A stretch of 64,000 nt of DNA from Kiloniellaceae bacterium (lineage in GTDB: Bacteria; Pseudomonadota; Alphaproteobacteria; Kiloniellales; J153), in the NCBI GenBank assembly GCA_021776055.1, contig JAJFGP010000067.1, forward strand, positions 1-64,000, read 5' to 3'. Below, piece by piece: positions 1-9,280 of the stretch. A program made the translations under genes and the position numbers. The notes under the pieces were generated by a model that made no database searches, had not been told where the DNA came from, and saw nothing but the letters and a program-made list of their open reading frames with translations. Positions within the stretch are counted from its first letter, which is position 1. Every line of letters begins with the position of its first letter.

Positions 1-1067
1 CCCATGACCCGGTCGGTCTGGGTATCGTCCACCATGGCGCCGATCTGGGTCGCCGGGTCCAGCGGATCGCCCACGCGCATGGACTTGCCGACCTGCATGA
101 CCTTTTCCAGCAACCTGTCCTTCACCGACTCCTCGACCAACAGGCGCGAGCCGGCGTTACACACCTCGCCCTGGTTGAAGAAGATGCCCCAGGCCGCTGC
201 TTCAGCCGCCGCGTCCAGGTCCGGTGCATCGGCCATGATGATGTTCGGCGTCTTGCCGCCGCATTCCAGGCCGACCCGCTTCATGTTCGACTCGCCGGCA
301 TATTTGAGGAAGTACTTGCCGACCTCGGCCGACCCCGTGAAGGCGATGGCGTCCACGTCCATGTGGCGGCCGAGGGCCTGACCGGCGGTCTCGCCCATGC
401 CCGGCACCACACCGATAACGCCGTCGGGTATACCCGCCTCCGCGGCCAGCTCCGCAACGCGGATCATGGTCAGCGGTGATTGCTCCGCCGGCTTGACGAT
501 GATCGAGTTCCCGGTGGCCAACGCCGGGCCTATCTTCCAGGCCGCCATGAGCAGCGGGAAATTCCACGGCACCACGGCGCCGACAACGCCGACCGGTTCC
601 CGAGTGATGGTGACCACCGCGTTGTGCGGCGACGGGGCGACCTCGTCATAGACCTTATCGACGGCCTCGGCGTACCAGCGGATGCACTTGACCACCGCTG
701 GAATGTCGATGGCGGCGGAATCCCGGATCGGCTTGCCCATGTCCAGGGTTTCCAGCAGCGCCAGTTCGGTCGCGTGCCGCTCGATCAACTCAGCGAAACG
801 GAACAGCACCCGCTTGCGGCTGCTCGGCGCTTGGTGGCTCCAGCGCCCATCCTCGAAGGCGCGGCGGGCGGCCTTGACCGCGCGGTCGACGTCCTCCTTG
901 TCGCACGCGGCGACCTGGGCCAGGACCTTGCCGTTCACCGGGCTGACACAATCGAAGGTCTCGCCACTGGCGGCAGCCACGTACTTGCCGTCGATAAAGG
1001 CCTGACTGCGATAGGACAGGCCCTCGGCTTGGGATTTCACGGAATCGATAGACAGGGCTGCGGACAT
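1..1067 (-). CDS. Aldehyde dehydrogenase, PuuC-like (3' end outside window)
   Basis: NAD(P)-dependent aldehyde dehydrogenase. The first 355 codons are present and the C-terminus lies beyond base 1. I translated it by hand because the ORF track omits it. Visible family features are PWNF (Asn about residue 169), the nucleotide-site motif FTGSTEVG, the general-base Glu in LECGGK (about 268) and the nucleophile Cys in NQGEVCNAG (about 303). The NQGxVCxAG context resembles gamma-glutamyl-gamma-aminobutyraldehyde or other aminoaldehyde dehydrogenases such as PuuC. Such enzymes oxidise aminoaldehydes from polyamine or choline breakdown, which would fit the amine-catabolic content of the window, but the substrate is inferred. 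The ATG at 1067 starts MSAALSID, a normal family N-terminus. Confidence 0.85.
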   Translation of the reverse strand, partial: MSAALSIDSVKSQAEGLSYRSQAFIDGKYVAAASGETFDCVSPVNGKVLAQVAACDKEDVDRAVKAARRAFEDGRWSHQAPSSRKRVLFRFAELIERHATELALLETLDMGKPIRDSAAIDIPAVVKCIRWYAEAVDKVYDEVAPSPHNAVVTITREPVGVVGAVVPWNFPLLMAAWKIGPALATGNSIIVKPAEQSPLTMIRVAELAAEAGIPDGVIGVVPGMGETAGQALGRHMDVDAIAFTGSAEVGKYFLKYAGESNMKRVGLECGGKTPNIIMADAPDLDAAAEAAAWGIFFNQGEVCNAGSRLLVEESVKDRLLEKVMQVGKSMRVGDPLDPATQIGAMVDDTQTDRVM

Positions 1068-1232
1068 GGCGGATAGCTCCAATTTACGCTGGTGGGGCGG
1101 CCCATGGGGCCTTTCGCGAAGCTTAACTCCGCCCCCGCTACCCCGGCAAGCGTAGTAGGAAGGCCAATCTTCACCCATGACACAGCCGCTTTGGCGTATT
1201 ATGACAGGGCTTCGTGAGAGCCTAGTCGATGT

Positions 1233-1308
1233 GCCGGGTTAGCTCAGTTGGTAGAGCGCTGGTTTTGTAAACCAGATGTCGCGGGTTCGAATCCTGCACC
1301 CGGCACCA
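1233..1308 (+). tRNA. tRNA-Thr (anticodon TGT)
   Basis: A 76-nt cloverleaf including an encoded CCA end. The acceptor GCCGGGT pairs with ACCCGGC, the D arm is GCTC..GAGC, the anticodon stem CTGGT/ACCAG encloses TTTGTAA (anticodon TGT, reading ACA), and the T arm has the GGTTCGAATCC consensus. A strong hairpin follows 16 bases downstream. Confidence 0.97.
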
Positions 1309-1324
1309 CCTCCCTCCAAATACA

Positions 1325-1352
1325 AGAAGGCCCGCCGTTGGGCGGGCCTTCT
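1325..1352. terminator. Perfect 12-bp hairpin between tRNA-Thr and cold-shock gene
   Basis: AGAAGGCCCGCC, loop GTTG, GGCGGGCCTTCT. It lies between convergent transcripts (tRNA on +, csp on -) and could end both. There is no long T run on the + side, so the call rests on the stem and the position. Confidence 0.7.
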
Positions 1353-1389
1353 GTCGTGGTCGTTGGACCACGGTTTCCGTGGCGCAGCC

Positions 1390-1599
1390 TTATTCGGCGA
1401 GCGACAGGTTCTCGGCCGACGACTTGCCGTTTTGGCCATGCTGCAGTTCGTACTGCACCCGCTGGCCTTCGCGTAGGCCCGGCAGGCCGGCGCGCTCTAC
1501 AGCCGAAATGTGGACGAAGGCGTCAGCGGTGCCGTCCTCGGGCGTAATGAAGCCATAGCCCTTGACGGAGTTGAACCACTTAACGGTTCCTGTGATCAT
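1390..1599 (-). CDS. Cold-shock family protein (CspA-like)
   Basis: A 69-residue single cold-shock domain, the usual size for the family. It would bind single-stranded RNA or DNA and act as an RNA chaperone in the cytoplasm. RNP1 is visible as KGYGFI and RNP2 as DAFVHIS. The ORF track starts upstream at 1704, but the family N-terminus MITGTVKWF begins at 1599 and has an AGGA ribosome-binding site 7-8 bases before it. The untranslated stretch to 1700 could be the long 5' leader typical of csp mRNAs, though no specific leader structure was identified. It is monocistronic, with its 3' end facing the tRNA terminator. Confidence 0.95.
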   Translation of the reverse strand: MITGTVKWFNSVKGYGFITPEDGTADAFVHISAVERAGLPGLREGQRVQYELQHGQNGKSSAENLSLAE

Positions 1600-1818
1600 A
1601 GATTCGTTCCTAGTCAATGTTGTACGACCATGCGCGCCGCGTGCGTGCATGGGTCTCAGCTCGCCGAAATCCGAAGGAAGCTGTAGCCCGGTCGGCGAGA
1701 CCAAGCCCTAGTCGTCGGATCTTTGAGAAGTGACCCCGGAATTATAGGCAGCAGCCTGTCCGGCCGCAACGGGAATCACCCCGGTATTTGAGGGACTTTA
1801 AGGGCTTAGGAGGCGGTT

Positions 1819-3384
1819 TTACGCCGCCGCGGGCTTGGCCGTGCTGGTCTCGTAGAGCTTTTCGCCGGTGCCCTTATCCACGCCGGCCAGGACCACGTCA
1901 TAGCCCCACAGGCGGCGAACCTGGGCGATCACCCCGTCGCGGCCCTTCTCCGAAAGGTGGATACCGTCATGCACCTGGTGTTGCAGGTGCAAGCATCGGT
2001 CACCGCCCATGTCCACGGCCACGACCTGCACATCCGGCTCGATCAGGGCCAGATCGTAATTTCGCGCCAAGGCCGTGCGTACCAGCTTGTAGCCGCGCTC
2101 GTCATGGATGCTATCGACCATGACGTGTTGTTTCTCGGCCTCGTCGACGCAGAGGAAGAGCTTCAATTTGCGGATCAGATGCGGGCTCAAATACTGCTGA
2201 ATGAAGGATTCGTCGCGGTAGTTTGCCCAGGCGTCCTTGAGGGTCCCGCGCCAGTCGTCGTTGCCGGCGATCTCGGGGAACCACGTGCGGTCTTCCTCGG
2301 TCGGCTCGGTGCAGATCCGCTTGATATCTTCCATCATGGCAAGCCCTAGGGCATAGGGGTTGATGCCACTGTACCGCTTATCGTCGAAGCCGGGCTGAAA
2401 GACCACGTTGGAATGGCTGTGCAGGATCTCCAACATGGCCCCATCGGTTAGCAGGCCATCGTCATAGAGCCGGTTCATGATGTAGTAATGCACAAAAGTC
2501 GCGCAGCCTTCGTTCATCACCTTGGTCTGTTTCTGCGGATAAAAATACTGGGCGATGTTCCGCACGATTCGCAGAATCTCGCGTTGCCAGGTCTCCAGGA
2601 CCGGGCTATTTTTTTCCAAGAAATACAGCAGGTTCTCTTCCGGCAGCTTGAGCCGGCGGGCGCTTTCGGTTTCTTCCTCGATTTTTTCTTCCTCGGCAGT
2701 GTCACCGTCGCCGTTTTTTGTCGGTACGGTCCGCCAGATATCCTGAAAGTTCCGCTCTTCGTAGCGTATCCGCTCCTGTTCCCGCTCTGCTTGATCCCGC
2801 TTGCTGAGCCTTGCGGGGCGGTTGTAGCGAAACACCCCGTGGTCCATCAGGGCATGCGCGGCATCAAGGATCTCCTCGACCGCGGCGGGGCCACAGCGTT
2901 CCTCGCACTTGGCGATGTAGCTTTTCGCGAACTGCAGGTATTCGAGAATACCGTCCGCGTCGGTCCACTGGCGGAACAGGTAATTGTTGCGGAAAAAATG
3001 ATTGTGACCGAACGCGGCGTGCGCCATCACCAGGGCCTGAAGGGCCATGGTATTTTCTTCCATATTGTAGCTGATGCACGGGTTCGAGTTGATGACGATC
3101 TCGTAAGCCAGGCCGGTGAAGCCCTTGCGGTACATATTCTCTTCACGCAGGAAGTGCTTTCCGAACGACCAGTGCGGGTACATCAACGGCATGCCGATCG
3201 ACGAATAGGCATCGAGCATCTGTTCCGACGAAATGATCTCGATCTGATTGGTGTAGACCTCCAGGCCAAGATCGTTGAGCGCCACGTCTTCGATCGCGGC
3301 ATAGGCCTGACGCAGCTTTTCGAAGGTCCATTCGGACCCTTCGAACAGGGGCTCCACCTTTTTCTTCTTTGACTTGCGCGTCAC
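1819..3384 (-). CDS. spoVR: SpoVR family protein
   Basis: Third gene of the prkA-yeaH-spoVR operon. The 521-residue product matches the usual SpoVR/YcgB length. Its biochemical role is not settled. In non-sporulating bacteria it accompanies the PrkA kinase and the VWA protein YeaH in stationary-phase or nutrient-stress responses. The ORF track starts at 3516 inside yeaH. I chose the GTG at 3384 because it overlaps the yeaH stop as GTGA and begins the expected short basic N-terminus (TRKSKKKKVEPLF). The name reflects homology to a Bacillus spore-coat gene. Nothing here suggests sporulation. Confidence 0.92.
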   Translation of the reverse strand: MTRKSKKKKVEPLFEGSEWTFEKLRQAYAAIEDVALNDLGLEVYTNQIEIISSEQMLDAYSSIGMPLMYPHWSFGKHFLREENMYRKGFTGLAYEIVINSNPCISYNMEENTMALQALVMAHAAFGHNHFFRNNYLFRQWTDADGILEYLQFAKSYIAKCEERCGPAAVEEILDAAHALMDHGVFRYNRPARLSKRDQAEREQERIRYEERNFQDIWRTVPTKNGDGDTAEEEKIEEETESARRLKLPEENLLYFLEKNSPVLETWQREILRIVRNIAQYFYPQKQTKVMNEGCATFVHYYIMNRLYDDGLLTDGAMLEILHSHSNVVFQPGFDDKRYSGINPYALGLAMMEDIKRICTEPTEEDRTWFPEIAGNDDWRGTLKDAWANYRDESFIQQYLSPHLIRKLKLFLCVDEAEKQHVMVDSIHDERGYKLVRTALARNYDLALIEPDVQVVAVDMGGDRCLHLQHQVHDGIHLSEKGRDGVIAQVRRLWGYDVVLAGVDKGTGEKLYETSTAKPAAA

Positions 3385-4706
3385 GGCCGCACCGCCGTCT
3401 TGTCTGATTGCTTGGCGAATAGCTCGCGGAATACCGGATAGATGTCGCCAGGCTTGGCGATCCTCTTCATGGCGAAATTCGGCCAGGCCTCCGCCACTGT
3501 CCGGTAGGCCTGCCACAACGCGGCGCCGTTTTGCATGTTGCGGAATATTTCCGTCTCGCGCTCATCCAGGATCTCGACGTAGGCGTAGTACTGGCACAGC
3601 GGCATGACCTCCTGGGCCAGCATGGTGATGCACTTGTCCGTATCACCGGCATGGTTCTCGCCGTCCGAGGCCTGCGCCCCGTAGATGTTCCACTCGCTTG
3701 TTGGATACCGGTCGCGGATCACCTTCAGCATCTCGACCAACGCCGTGCTGACCACGGTGCCGCCGGTCTCCTGGCTATAGAAGAAAGTGTCTTCGTCCAC
3801 CTCTTGCGCCTCGTGAGTGTGGCGGATGAAAATCACGTCAATCTGCTTGTAGCGGCGGTTGAGAAACAGGTGCAGGAGAATGAAGAAACGCTTGGCCAAT
3901 TCCTTCTCGCGCTCGCCCATCGATCCCGACACATCCATGAGGCAGAGCATCACCGCCTTGGTGTTCGGTTCCGGCTTGGGCGCGTAGTTGTTGTAGCGGA
4001 TGTCGACCGGGTCGATGTAAGGCACCCAGCGCTTCCTGCGCAGCACATCCTTGAGAGATTCGCGCAAGACTTCGAGGCGGGCGAGTTCCTCGGCACTTGG
4101 TTTCGTCTTGTTGTCCAGCGCCGCGATCTCATCTTCCAGATCAGTGATCTCGGTCTGCTTCGGGCGCTTGAGTGCCAACCGGCGTCCCAGGCTTTTGCAC
4201 ATGGTGCGCAGGACGTTGAGGTTGGTAGGGGTGCCGGTGGCCGTATGGCCGGTCCGGCGCATCTTGTAGGTGATTACCTCGCGCAGATTGGTTTTCACCA
4301 AATCCGGCAGCTCGAGATCTTCGAAGAATAGGTCGAGGAATTCTTCCCGGGTCAGGGCAAAGCGGAATTCGTCCTCGCCCTCGCCGCTGTCCGAGCCTTT
4401 CTTACCGCCCTTGCCCTGGCCGCCCCCCTCCGGCTTTTCGATCTGGTCGCCGGGGCGAAATTCCTTGTTGCCGTTGAAGACCCGTTCGCGACGGCCACCG
4501 CTGCTGGCGTGGCGGAAGCGAGGCTCGTCGATACCCTTGGTCGGGATCGATATCTCTTCGCCGTTGGCTATATCGGAGAGCTTGCGCTCCTTGATCGACT
4601 TTTCGACGACCTCCTTGATGCGCGCCCGCGCCCGCCGCATGAAGCGCTGGCGGTTACCGAGGCTCTTGTCCTTCGGGTTCTGTCGGCGATCGATAAAATG
4701 GAACAC
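3381..4706 (-). CDS. yeaH: YeaH/YhbH family VWA-domain protein (DUF444)
   Basis: Middle gene of the stress operon, 441 residues, close to E. coli YeaH in length. The N-terminus FIDRR..NR.RF.RR is characteristic. A glycine/lysine-rich linker follows at about 94-112, then a C-terminal von Willebrand A-like domain with the metal-site motif DVSGS at about 258-262. It probably works with the PrkA kinase as a partner or substrate adaptor (inference from conserved linkage). The start is a GTG at 4706 in the track frame, 19 bases after the prkA stop. Its end overlaps the spoVR start by four bases. Confidence 0.93.
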   Translation of the reverse strand: MFHFIDRRQNPKDKSLGNRQRFMRRARARIKEVVEKSIKERKLSDIANGEEISIPTKGIDEPRFRHASSGGRRERVFNGNKEFRPGDQIEKPEGGGQGKGGKKGSDSGEGEDEFRFALTREEFLDLFFEDLELPDLVKTNLREVITYKMRRTGHTATGTPTNLNVLRTMCKSLGRRLALKRPKQTEITDLEDEIAALDNKTKPSAEELARLEVLRESLKDVLRRKRWVPYIDPVDIRYNNYAPKPEPNTKAVMLCLMDVSGSMGEREKELAKRFFILLHLFLNRRYKQIDVIFIRHTHEAQEVDEDTFFYSQETGGTVVSTALVEMLKVIRDRYPTSEWNIYGAQASDGENHAGDTDKCITMLAQEVMPLCQYYAYVEILDERETEIFRNMQNGAALWQAYRTVAEAWPNFAMKRIAKPGDIYPVFRELFAKQSDKTAVRP

Positions 4707-4725
4707 CGCAATCGCCTATGGTTTG

Positions 4726-6660
4726 CTATCCGGCTTTGTTGACACGCATGTACCACTCGACCAGCCGGCGGACCTGCCGCTCGGTATAGCCGCGATTGAC
4801 CATGCGGTTAACGAAATCGTCGTGCTTTTCTTCCGAATCCTTGTCCCGCTTGGTGCCGAAGCCGATGACCGGCAGCAGGTCCTCGACATGGCTGAACATG
4901 CGTTTTTCGATCACCTCGCGTAGCTTTTCGTAACTGGTCCACGATGGGTTGTGCCCGTCGTTCTGGGACCGCGCGCGCAGCGTGAACTTGACGACCTCGT
5001 TACGGAAGTCCTTCGGGTTGGCGATGCCGGCCGGCTTTTCGACCTTCGAAAGCTCGGCGTCCAGCACGGAACGGTCGAAGAGTTGGCCGGTGTCCGGGTC
5101 TTTGTAGTCCTGCTCCTCGATCCAGGCGTCCGCGTAGGCGATGTAGCGATCGAACAGGTTCTGCCCATATTCCGTATAGGATTCGAGATAGGCTTTTTGA
5201 ATCTCATGACCGATGAATTCGGCATAGCGCGGTGCCAGCTCGGACTTGATGAATTCCAGGTATTTGGCCTCGATGTCGTCGGCGTATTGCTCGCGCTTGA
5301 TGGCGTGCTCCAGCACGTACATCAGATGCACCGGATCGGCGGCAACCTCTTTGGTGTCGTGATTAAAGGTCTGCGACAGAACCTTGAAGGCGAAGCGCGT
5401 GCTCACCCCGTTCATGGCCTCGTCGACACCGGCGGTATCCCGGTATTCCTGCACCGACTTGGCCTTCGGATCGGTGTCTTTCAGATTCTCGCCGTCGTAG
5501 ACCCGCATTTTCGAGAACAAGGTGGAATTCTCGTGCTCGCGCAAACGCGTGAGGGTGCAGAAACGGCTGAGCATGGTCAACGTATCGGGGGCGCAGGGCG
5601 CCTCGCCCAAATCGCTCTCGCGCAACAGCTTCTGATAGATTTCCGCTTCCTCGGTGACGCGCAGGCAATACGGCACCTTGATGACGCAGATACGGTCGAG
5701 GAAGGCCTCGTTGTTCTTATTCGCCTTGAACTGCTGCCACTCCGCCTCGTTGGAGTGGGCCAGGACGACGCCCTGATACGGGAAGGCCCCGAAACTTTCC
5801 GTCCCCAGATAGTTCTCTTCCTGGGTGGCGGTCAGCAGCGGATGCAGCACCTTGATCGGCGCTTTGAACATCTCGACGAATTCGAGCATGCCCTGAGTCG
5901 TGCGGTTCAAACCGCCGGAGTGACTGTACGCATCCGGATCGTTCTGGCTGTAGTGTTCCAGTTTGCGGATGTCGACCTTGCCGACAAGGGCGGAGATGTC
6001 CTGGTTGTTCTCGTCGCCCGGCTCGGTCTTGGCAACGCCGATCTGGCGCAGCTTGGAGGGTCGTAGCTTGACCACCGAGAACTTGGAGATATCGCCACCG
6101 AACTCGTCCAGACGCTTGGCCGCCCAGGGCGAGATCATACCGGTCAGGCGCCGGCCGGCGATGCCGTATTTGTCTTCCAACACTTCGCCCATGCGCACGG
6201 GATCGAACAGGCCCAACGGTGACTCGAAGACCGGGCTGATCTGATCGCCGGCCTTGAGAACGTAGATCGGCTCCTTCTCCATGAGACGCTTCAGGCACTC
6301 CGCAATGGACGACTTGCCGCCACCGACCGGGCCAAGCAGGTAGAGAATCTGTTTACGCTCTTCCAACCCCTGCGCGGCGTACTGGAAGTAGCCGACGATG
6401 CGCTCGATGGTATCCTCCATTCCGTAGAAACCTTGGAACGACGGATAGCGCTTGATGGTGCGGTTGAGGAAGATGCGGCCGAGGCGTGGATCGTTGCTGG
6501 TATCGACCAATTCCGGCTCGCCGATAGCAGCGATCATGCGCTCGGCAGCGCTGGCGTAGAATTTGGGATCGTCGCGACAGCCGGAGAGATAATCGCGCAG
6601 CGTTATCTCCTCATGCTTCTCCTGGCTATAATTCTCCGAGAAGAGTTCCAAGACGTCCAT
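4726..6660 (-). CDS. prkA: PrkA/YeaG serine protein kinase
   Basis: 644 residues, the same size as E. coli YeaG. The N-terminal AAA-type domain carries the P-loop GPVGGGKS at about 110-117, and the C-terminal half is the PrkA kinase-like region. Members of this family phosphorylate proteins during starvation or stress. First gene of the operon with yeaH and spoVR, preceded by an AGGA site and the ATG at 6660. The 183-base upstream gap to the next same-strand gene holds a 6-bp hairpin (CCCGTT/AACGGG at 6785-6802) that may end the preceding transcript. I could not identify a sigma-specific promoter there. Confidence 0.95.
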   Translation of the reverse strand: MDVLELFSENYSQEKHEEITLRDYLSGCRDDPKFYASAAERMIAAIGEPELVDTSNDPRLGRIFLNRTIKRYPSFQGFYGMEDTIERIVGYFQYAAQGLEERKQILYLLGPVGGGKSSIAECLKRLMEKEPIYVLKAGDQISPVFESPLGLFDPVRMGEVLEDKYGIAGRRLTGMISPWAAKRLDEFGGDISKFSVVKLRPSKLRQIGVAKTEPGDENNQDISALVGKVDIRKLEHYSQNDPDAYSHSGGLNRTTQGMLEFVEMFKAPIKVLHPLLTATQEENYLGTESFGAFPYQGVVLAHSNEAEWQQFKANKNNEAFLDRICVIKVPYCLRVTEEAEIYQKLLRESDLGEAPCAPDTLTMLSRFCTLTRLREHENSTLFSKMRVYDGENLKDTDPKAKSVQEYRDTAGVDEAMNGVSTRFAFKVLSQTFNHDTKEVAADPVHLMYVLEHAIKREQYADDIEAKYLEFIKSELAPRYAEFIGHEIQKAYLESYTEYGQNLFDRYIAYADAWIEEQDYKDPDTGQLFDRSVLDAELSKVEKPAGIANPKDFRNEVVKFTLRARSQNDGHNPSWTSYEKLREVIEKRMFSHVEDLLPVIGFGTKRDKDSEEKHDDFVNRMVNRGYTERQVRRLVEWYMRVNKAG

Positions 6661-6843
6661 GGTCGATTCCTATCCCAGGTTCAGGGCAGTTGGTCGATTT
6701 CCACAACCACAGGCCACCATACGAGCACAGGGTTAACAGGTCCTTGACCATACTCACGGAAGGCCACCCAGGGCAGCCCACCGCCCCGTTGCAACTAACG
6801 GGCGTATATCTATAAGGACAACAGTCTTAGGGGCGGAGAGCCG

Positions 6844-7293
6844 TCAAACAACCAAAACCGAGCCCAAGTGCGCGGCTAGGTCATGGACCGGGACGTGGGT
6901 TAGGTCTTTGTTCAGCTCGCCTATCACTTTTGCGCGCGTGGCGTCTGTTAGCTCGGTCCGCAGATTGCCGAGGGCTTTCGGTGGCGCTACCACGACCAGA
7001 CGGTCGAATTCACCCCGCTTGGCGGCGCCATCCAGGTATGCCGCAAGCCGGTGATGAAAGGCCCGCTGCTCGTGCGCGTGCGGATCGGTGCGCGGCTCCA
7101 TGCTGTGCCGCCCCTGCCCCGCCGAATCAAAGGCACGGCCGGGTTTATCGCTGACGATCTCCCGGCTGGGCACGTTCACACCCTCGAATTCCTTATCCGG
7201 GCCGGGCTTTACGCCGCGCCCTGGTCCGTCGTTAAGCAGAATGCGCGCGCGGGCGCCGTCGGCGATTAAAATCCAAGTCTTGATGGGTTTCAT
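6844..7293 (-). CDS. Host attachment family protein (AtsE-like)
   Basis: 149 residues beginning MKPIKTWILIADGARARIL, the signature opening of the host-attachment protein family (PF10116). The conserved DPHAHEQRAFHHRLAAYLD and the C-terminal hydrophobic core RLVVVAPPKALGNLR follow. The family is named for a plant-attachment phenotype, but its fold resembles translation-termination-like RNA-associated proteins and its function is unclear. The ORF track begins at 7341. I moved the start to the ATG at 7293, which has a GGAGGGG ribosome-binding site. It is a single gene upstream of prkA on the same strand, with its own gap. Confidence 0.85.
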   Translation of the reverse strand: MKPIKTWILIADGARARILLNDGPGRGVKPGPDKEFEGVNVPSREIVSDKPGRAFDSAGQGRHSMEPRTDPHAHEQRAFHHRLAAYLDGAAKRGEFDRLVVVAPPKALGNLRTELTDATRAKVIGELNKDLTHVPVHDLAAHLGSVLVV

Positions 7294-7415
7294 GGCCCCT
7301 CCGTCGTTCCCGGAAAGGTGAACGGGTATCCCGAGTCTCATATAGGCATACCCGGCGCCGCCGTGCCTTTGACGTGCATCAATGCACTGCTCGGCAATGC
7401 TGCTACGATACGCTC

Positions 7416-9014
7416 ATGACTGTAGCCGGGCAAAGTGCGCAAACGCCCAGTGCAAACCTTTCGCACCTTGGTGGCGATGGGCAAAGCGAGGTAGCAGCGT
7501 TCCTGGCTGACCCGTCGGTCCACGGCGAAAAATGTGCGCGCGTGGAACGGATCGACACGCACGGCGCCATGGTCTTCCTCGCCGGCGACCGCGCCTACAA
7601 GGTCAAGCGCGCGGTTCGCTTTCCCTATATGGATTTTTCCACCTTGGAATTGCGGCGCTGGGCCTGCCGCCGCGAGGTCGAGTTCAACCGGCGCACCGCC
7701 CCCGAGCTGTACATCGGCGCCATGGCCATTACCCGCGAGGCCGATGGGGCGCTAGCCCTGGGCGGCTCCGGCGAAGCGGTCGAATGGGCGGTCGTCATGC
7801 GCCGGTTCCCACAAGAGGCACTGGGCGACCGCCTGGCGCAGGCGGGGCGATTGACGCTCGACCTGGCCCGCGCCCTAGCCGATGAAGTCGCCGCGTTTCA
7901 TGACCGCGCCGAGCCGAAACCCGCGGCGACCAGCGGCGGTGCGGCGGGCCTGCGGGCGGTCATGGACGAGAACTTTGCCGAGCTGCGCCAGCGGCCCGAC
8001 CTGTTCCCCGCCGCCGAAGTCGACGATCTTGCCACCGTGGCGGGCGAACACCTGGCGCGGGTCGCCGGGTTACTCGACGACCGGCTGGCCAAGGGCCTGG
8101 TACGCCACTGTCACGGCGACTTGCACTTGCGCAATATCTGCATCGTCAATGGCCGGCCCCGGATCTTCGATTGTATCGAGTTCAACGATGACATCGCCTG
8201 TATCGACGTGCTCTACGATTTGGCCTTCCTGCTCATGGATTTGGAGCATCGGGGCCTGCGGCCCCATGCCAACCTCATTCTCAACCGCTACCTGCAGCAC
8301 CGCGACGATGTGACTGGGCTGGCGGCATTACCCTTGTTCCTCTCGACCCGCGCCACCGTACGCGCCAAGGTCAGCGTCAGTGTCGCCGATAGCCAGACGG
8401 ATCCGGAGGTAGCCCGCCGTTTATGCGATGAAGCGACCGGCTATTTCCGCGCCGCCCACGCCTTGTTGCAGCCGGTGGCGCCATGCCTGGTGGCCATCGG
8501 TGGGCTATCGGGCACTGGAAAGACATGCCTGGCGCGGGAGCTGGCACCTGGCCTGGGTGCGCCGCCTGGCGCTCTGCACTTACGCAGTGATGTGTTACGC
8601 AAATCGTACCATGGCATCGATGAACTACACCGCCTGCCCCCGTCCGCCTATGGCGCCACACAGACAGCCGAGGTCTACGCCCGCCTCACCGACCACGCCA
8701 AAGCAGGACTAACCGCCGGGCGCGCGGTTATCGCCGATGCGGTCTATGCGTCTTCGGCGGAGCGTGCCGCCATCGAGGCGGTCGCCCGTGAGCTAGGTGT
8801 CCACTTTGTCGGGATCTGGCTGGAGGCGCCGGCCGAGCAAATCGTCGGCCGAGTCGCGGGTCGCCGGGGCGATGCCTCGGATGCCACCCCCGCCGTCGTG
8901 CGGCAGCAATTGACTTACGATCTTGGGCCGCTCACCTGGCGCCGGCTGGACGCTTCCGGTGCCCGCACGGCCATAGCCGCCGAGGCGGAGCACCTGATCA
9001 AAAACGCGAGCTAG
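7416..9014 (+). CDS. Fusion of aminoglycoside-phosphotransferase-like domain and P-loop kinase
   Basis: 532 residues with two recognisable halves. The N-terminal part (about 30-340) is kinase-like of the APH type, with HCHGDLHLRN at about 230 (catalytic loop) and IFDCIEFND (metal-binding Asp). The C-terminal part (about 355-530) is a nucleotide kinase with P-loop GLSGTGKT and a LRSDVLRK motif as in gluconate-kinase-like proteins. This fusion is a known family of unassigned function (COG2187/COG0645). Substrates cannot be inferred. The start is taken at MTVAGQ (7416) rather than the upstream track start. Its TAG stop lies inside the left terminal repeat of the palindromic element at 9012-9280. 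Confidence 0.82.
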   Translation: MTVAGQSAQTPSANLSHLGGDGQSEVAAFLADPSVHGEKCARVERIDTHGAMVFLAGDRAYKVKRAVRFPYMDFSTLELRRWACRREVEFNRRTAPELYIGAMAITREADGALALGGSGEAVEWAVVMRRFPQEALGDRLAQAGRLTLDLARALADEVAAFHDRAEPKPAATSGGAAGLRAVMDENFAELRQRPDLFPAAEVDDLATVAGEHLARVAGLLDDRLAKGLVRHCHGDLHLRNICIVNGRPRIFDCIEFNDDIACIDVLYDLAFLLMDLEHRGLRPHANLILNRYLQHRDDVTGLAALPLFLSTRATVRAKVSVSVADSQTDPEVARRLCDEATGYFRAAHALLQPVAPCLVAIGGLSGTGKTCLARELAPGLGAPPGALHLRSDVLRKSYHGIDELHRLPPSAYGATQTAEVYARLTDHAKAGLTAGRAVIADAVYASSAERAAIEAVARELGVHFVGIWLEAPAEQIVGRVAGRRGDASDATPAVVRQQLTYDLGPLTWRRLDASGARTAIAAEAEHLIKNAS

Positions 9015-9280
9015 TGTGGTGGAACGGAAATTCACCGCATCTAGGATCGCTTTTCCGGTCCTCTGGGTAGGAAGCGTCGCGCTGGCGATGCCAAAGCATC
9101 GGCGAGCGGCGGTGACGCCCTCCAGAGGGCCGGAAAAGCGACCCTTCGGGCGCCCTTGCGGGCCGCTCGGTCGTCGTTGCGCGGGCCTTGTGATGCGACA
9201 GCATCACGGCGACCCACGCGCCTAGCCGAGCAACCCGCAAGGGCGTCCCAGATACGGTGAATTTCCGTTCCACCACACTA
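9012..9280. repeat. Palindromic MITE-like element, copy 1
   Basis: 269 bases bounded by perfect 26-bp inverted repeats (9012-9037 and 9255-9280; they begin TAGTGTGGTGGAACGG). Inside is a second inverted pair, TCGCTTTTCCGG[T/C]CCTCTGG (9047-9066 against 9122-9141, 19 of 20 matching), with a small CGATGC/GCATCG hairpin between the arms. A further TGATGC/GCATCA hairpin lies near 9190-9206. No open reading frame of note. It sits between two convergent genes and its outermost TAG trinucleotides are the stop codons of both. The core resembles the element at 27524-27766. It may also act as a bidirectional terminator. Confidence 0.85.

Noticed and set aside
2488-3372. 294-residue plus-strand ORF opposite spoVR
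   Set aside because: Shadow of the spoVR reading frame; the minus-strand protein has clear family features and operon context.
1819-3384. Sporulation function for SpoVR
   Set aside because: The operon context prkA-yeaH-spoVR is the general stress set of non-sporulating proteobacteria; no sporulation genes are present.
4951-6066. 371-residue plus-strand ORF opposite prkA
   Set aside because: Antisense shadow; composition reflects codon bias of the prkA gene, and no recognisable domain.
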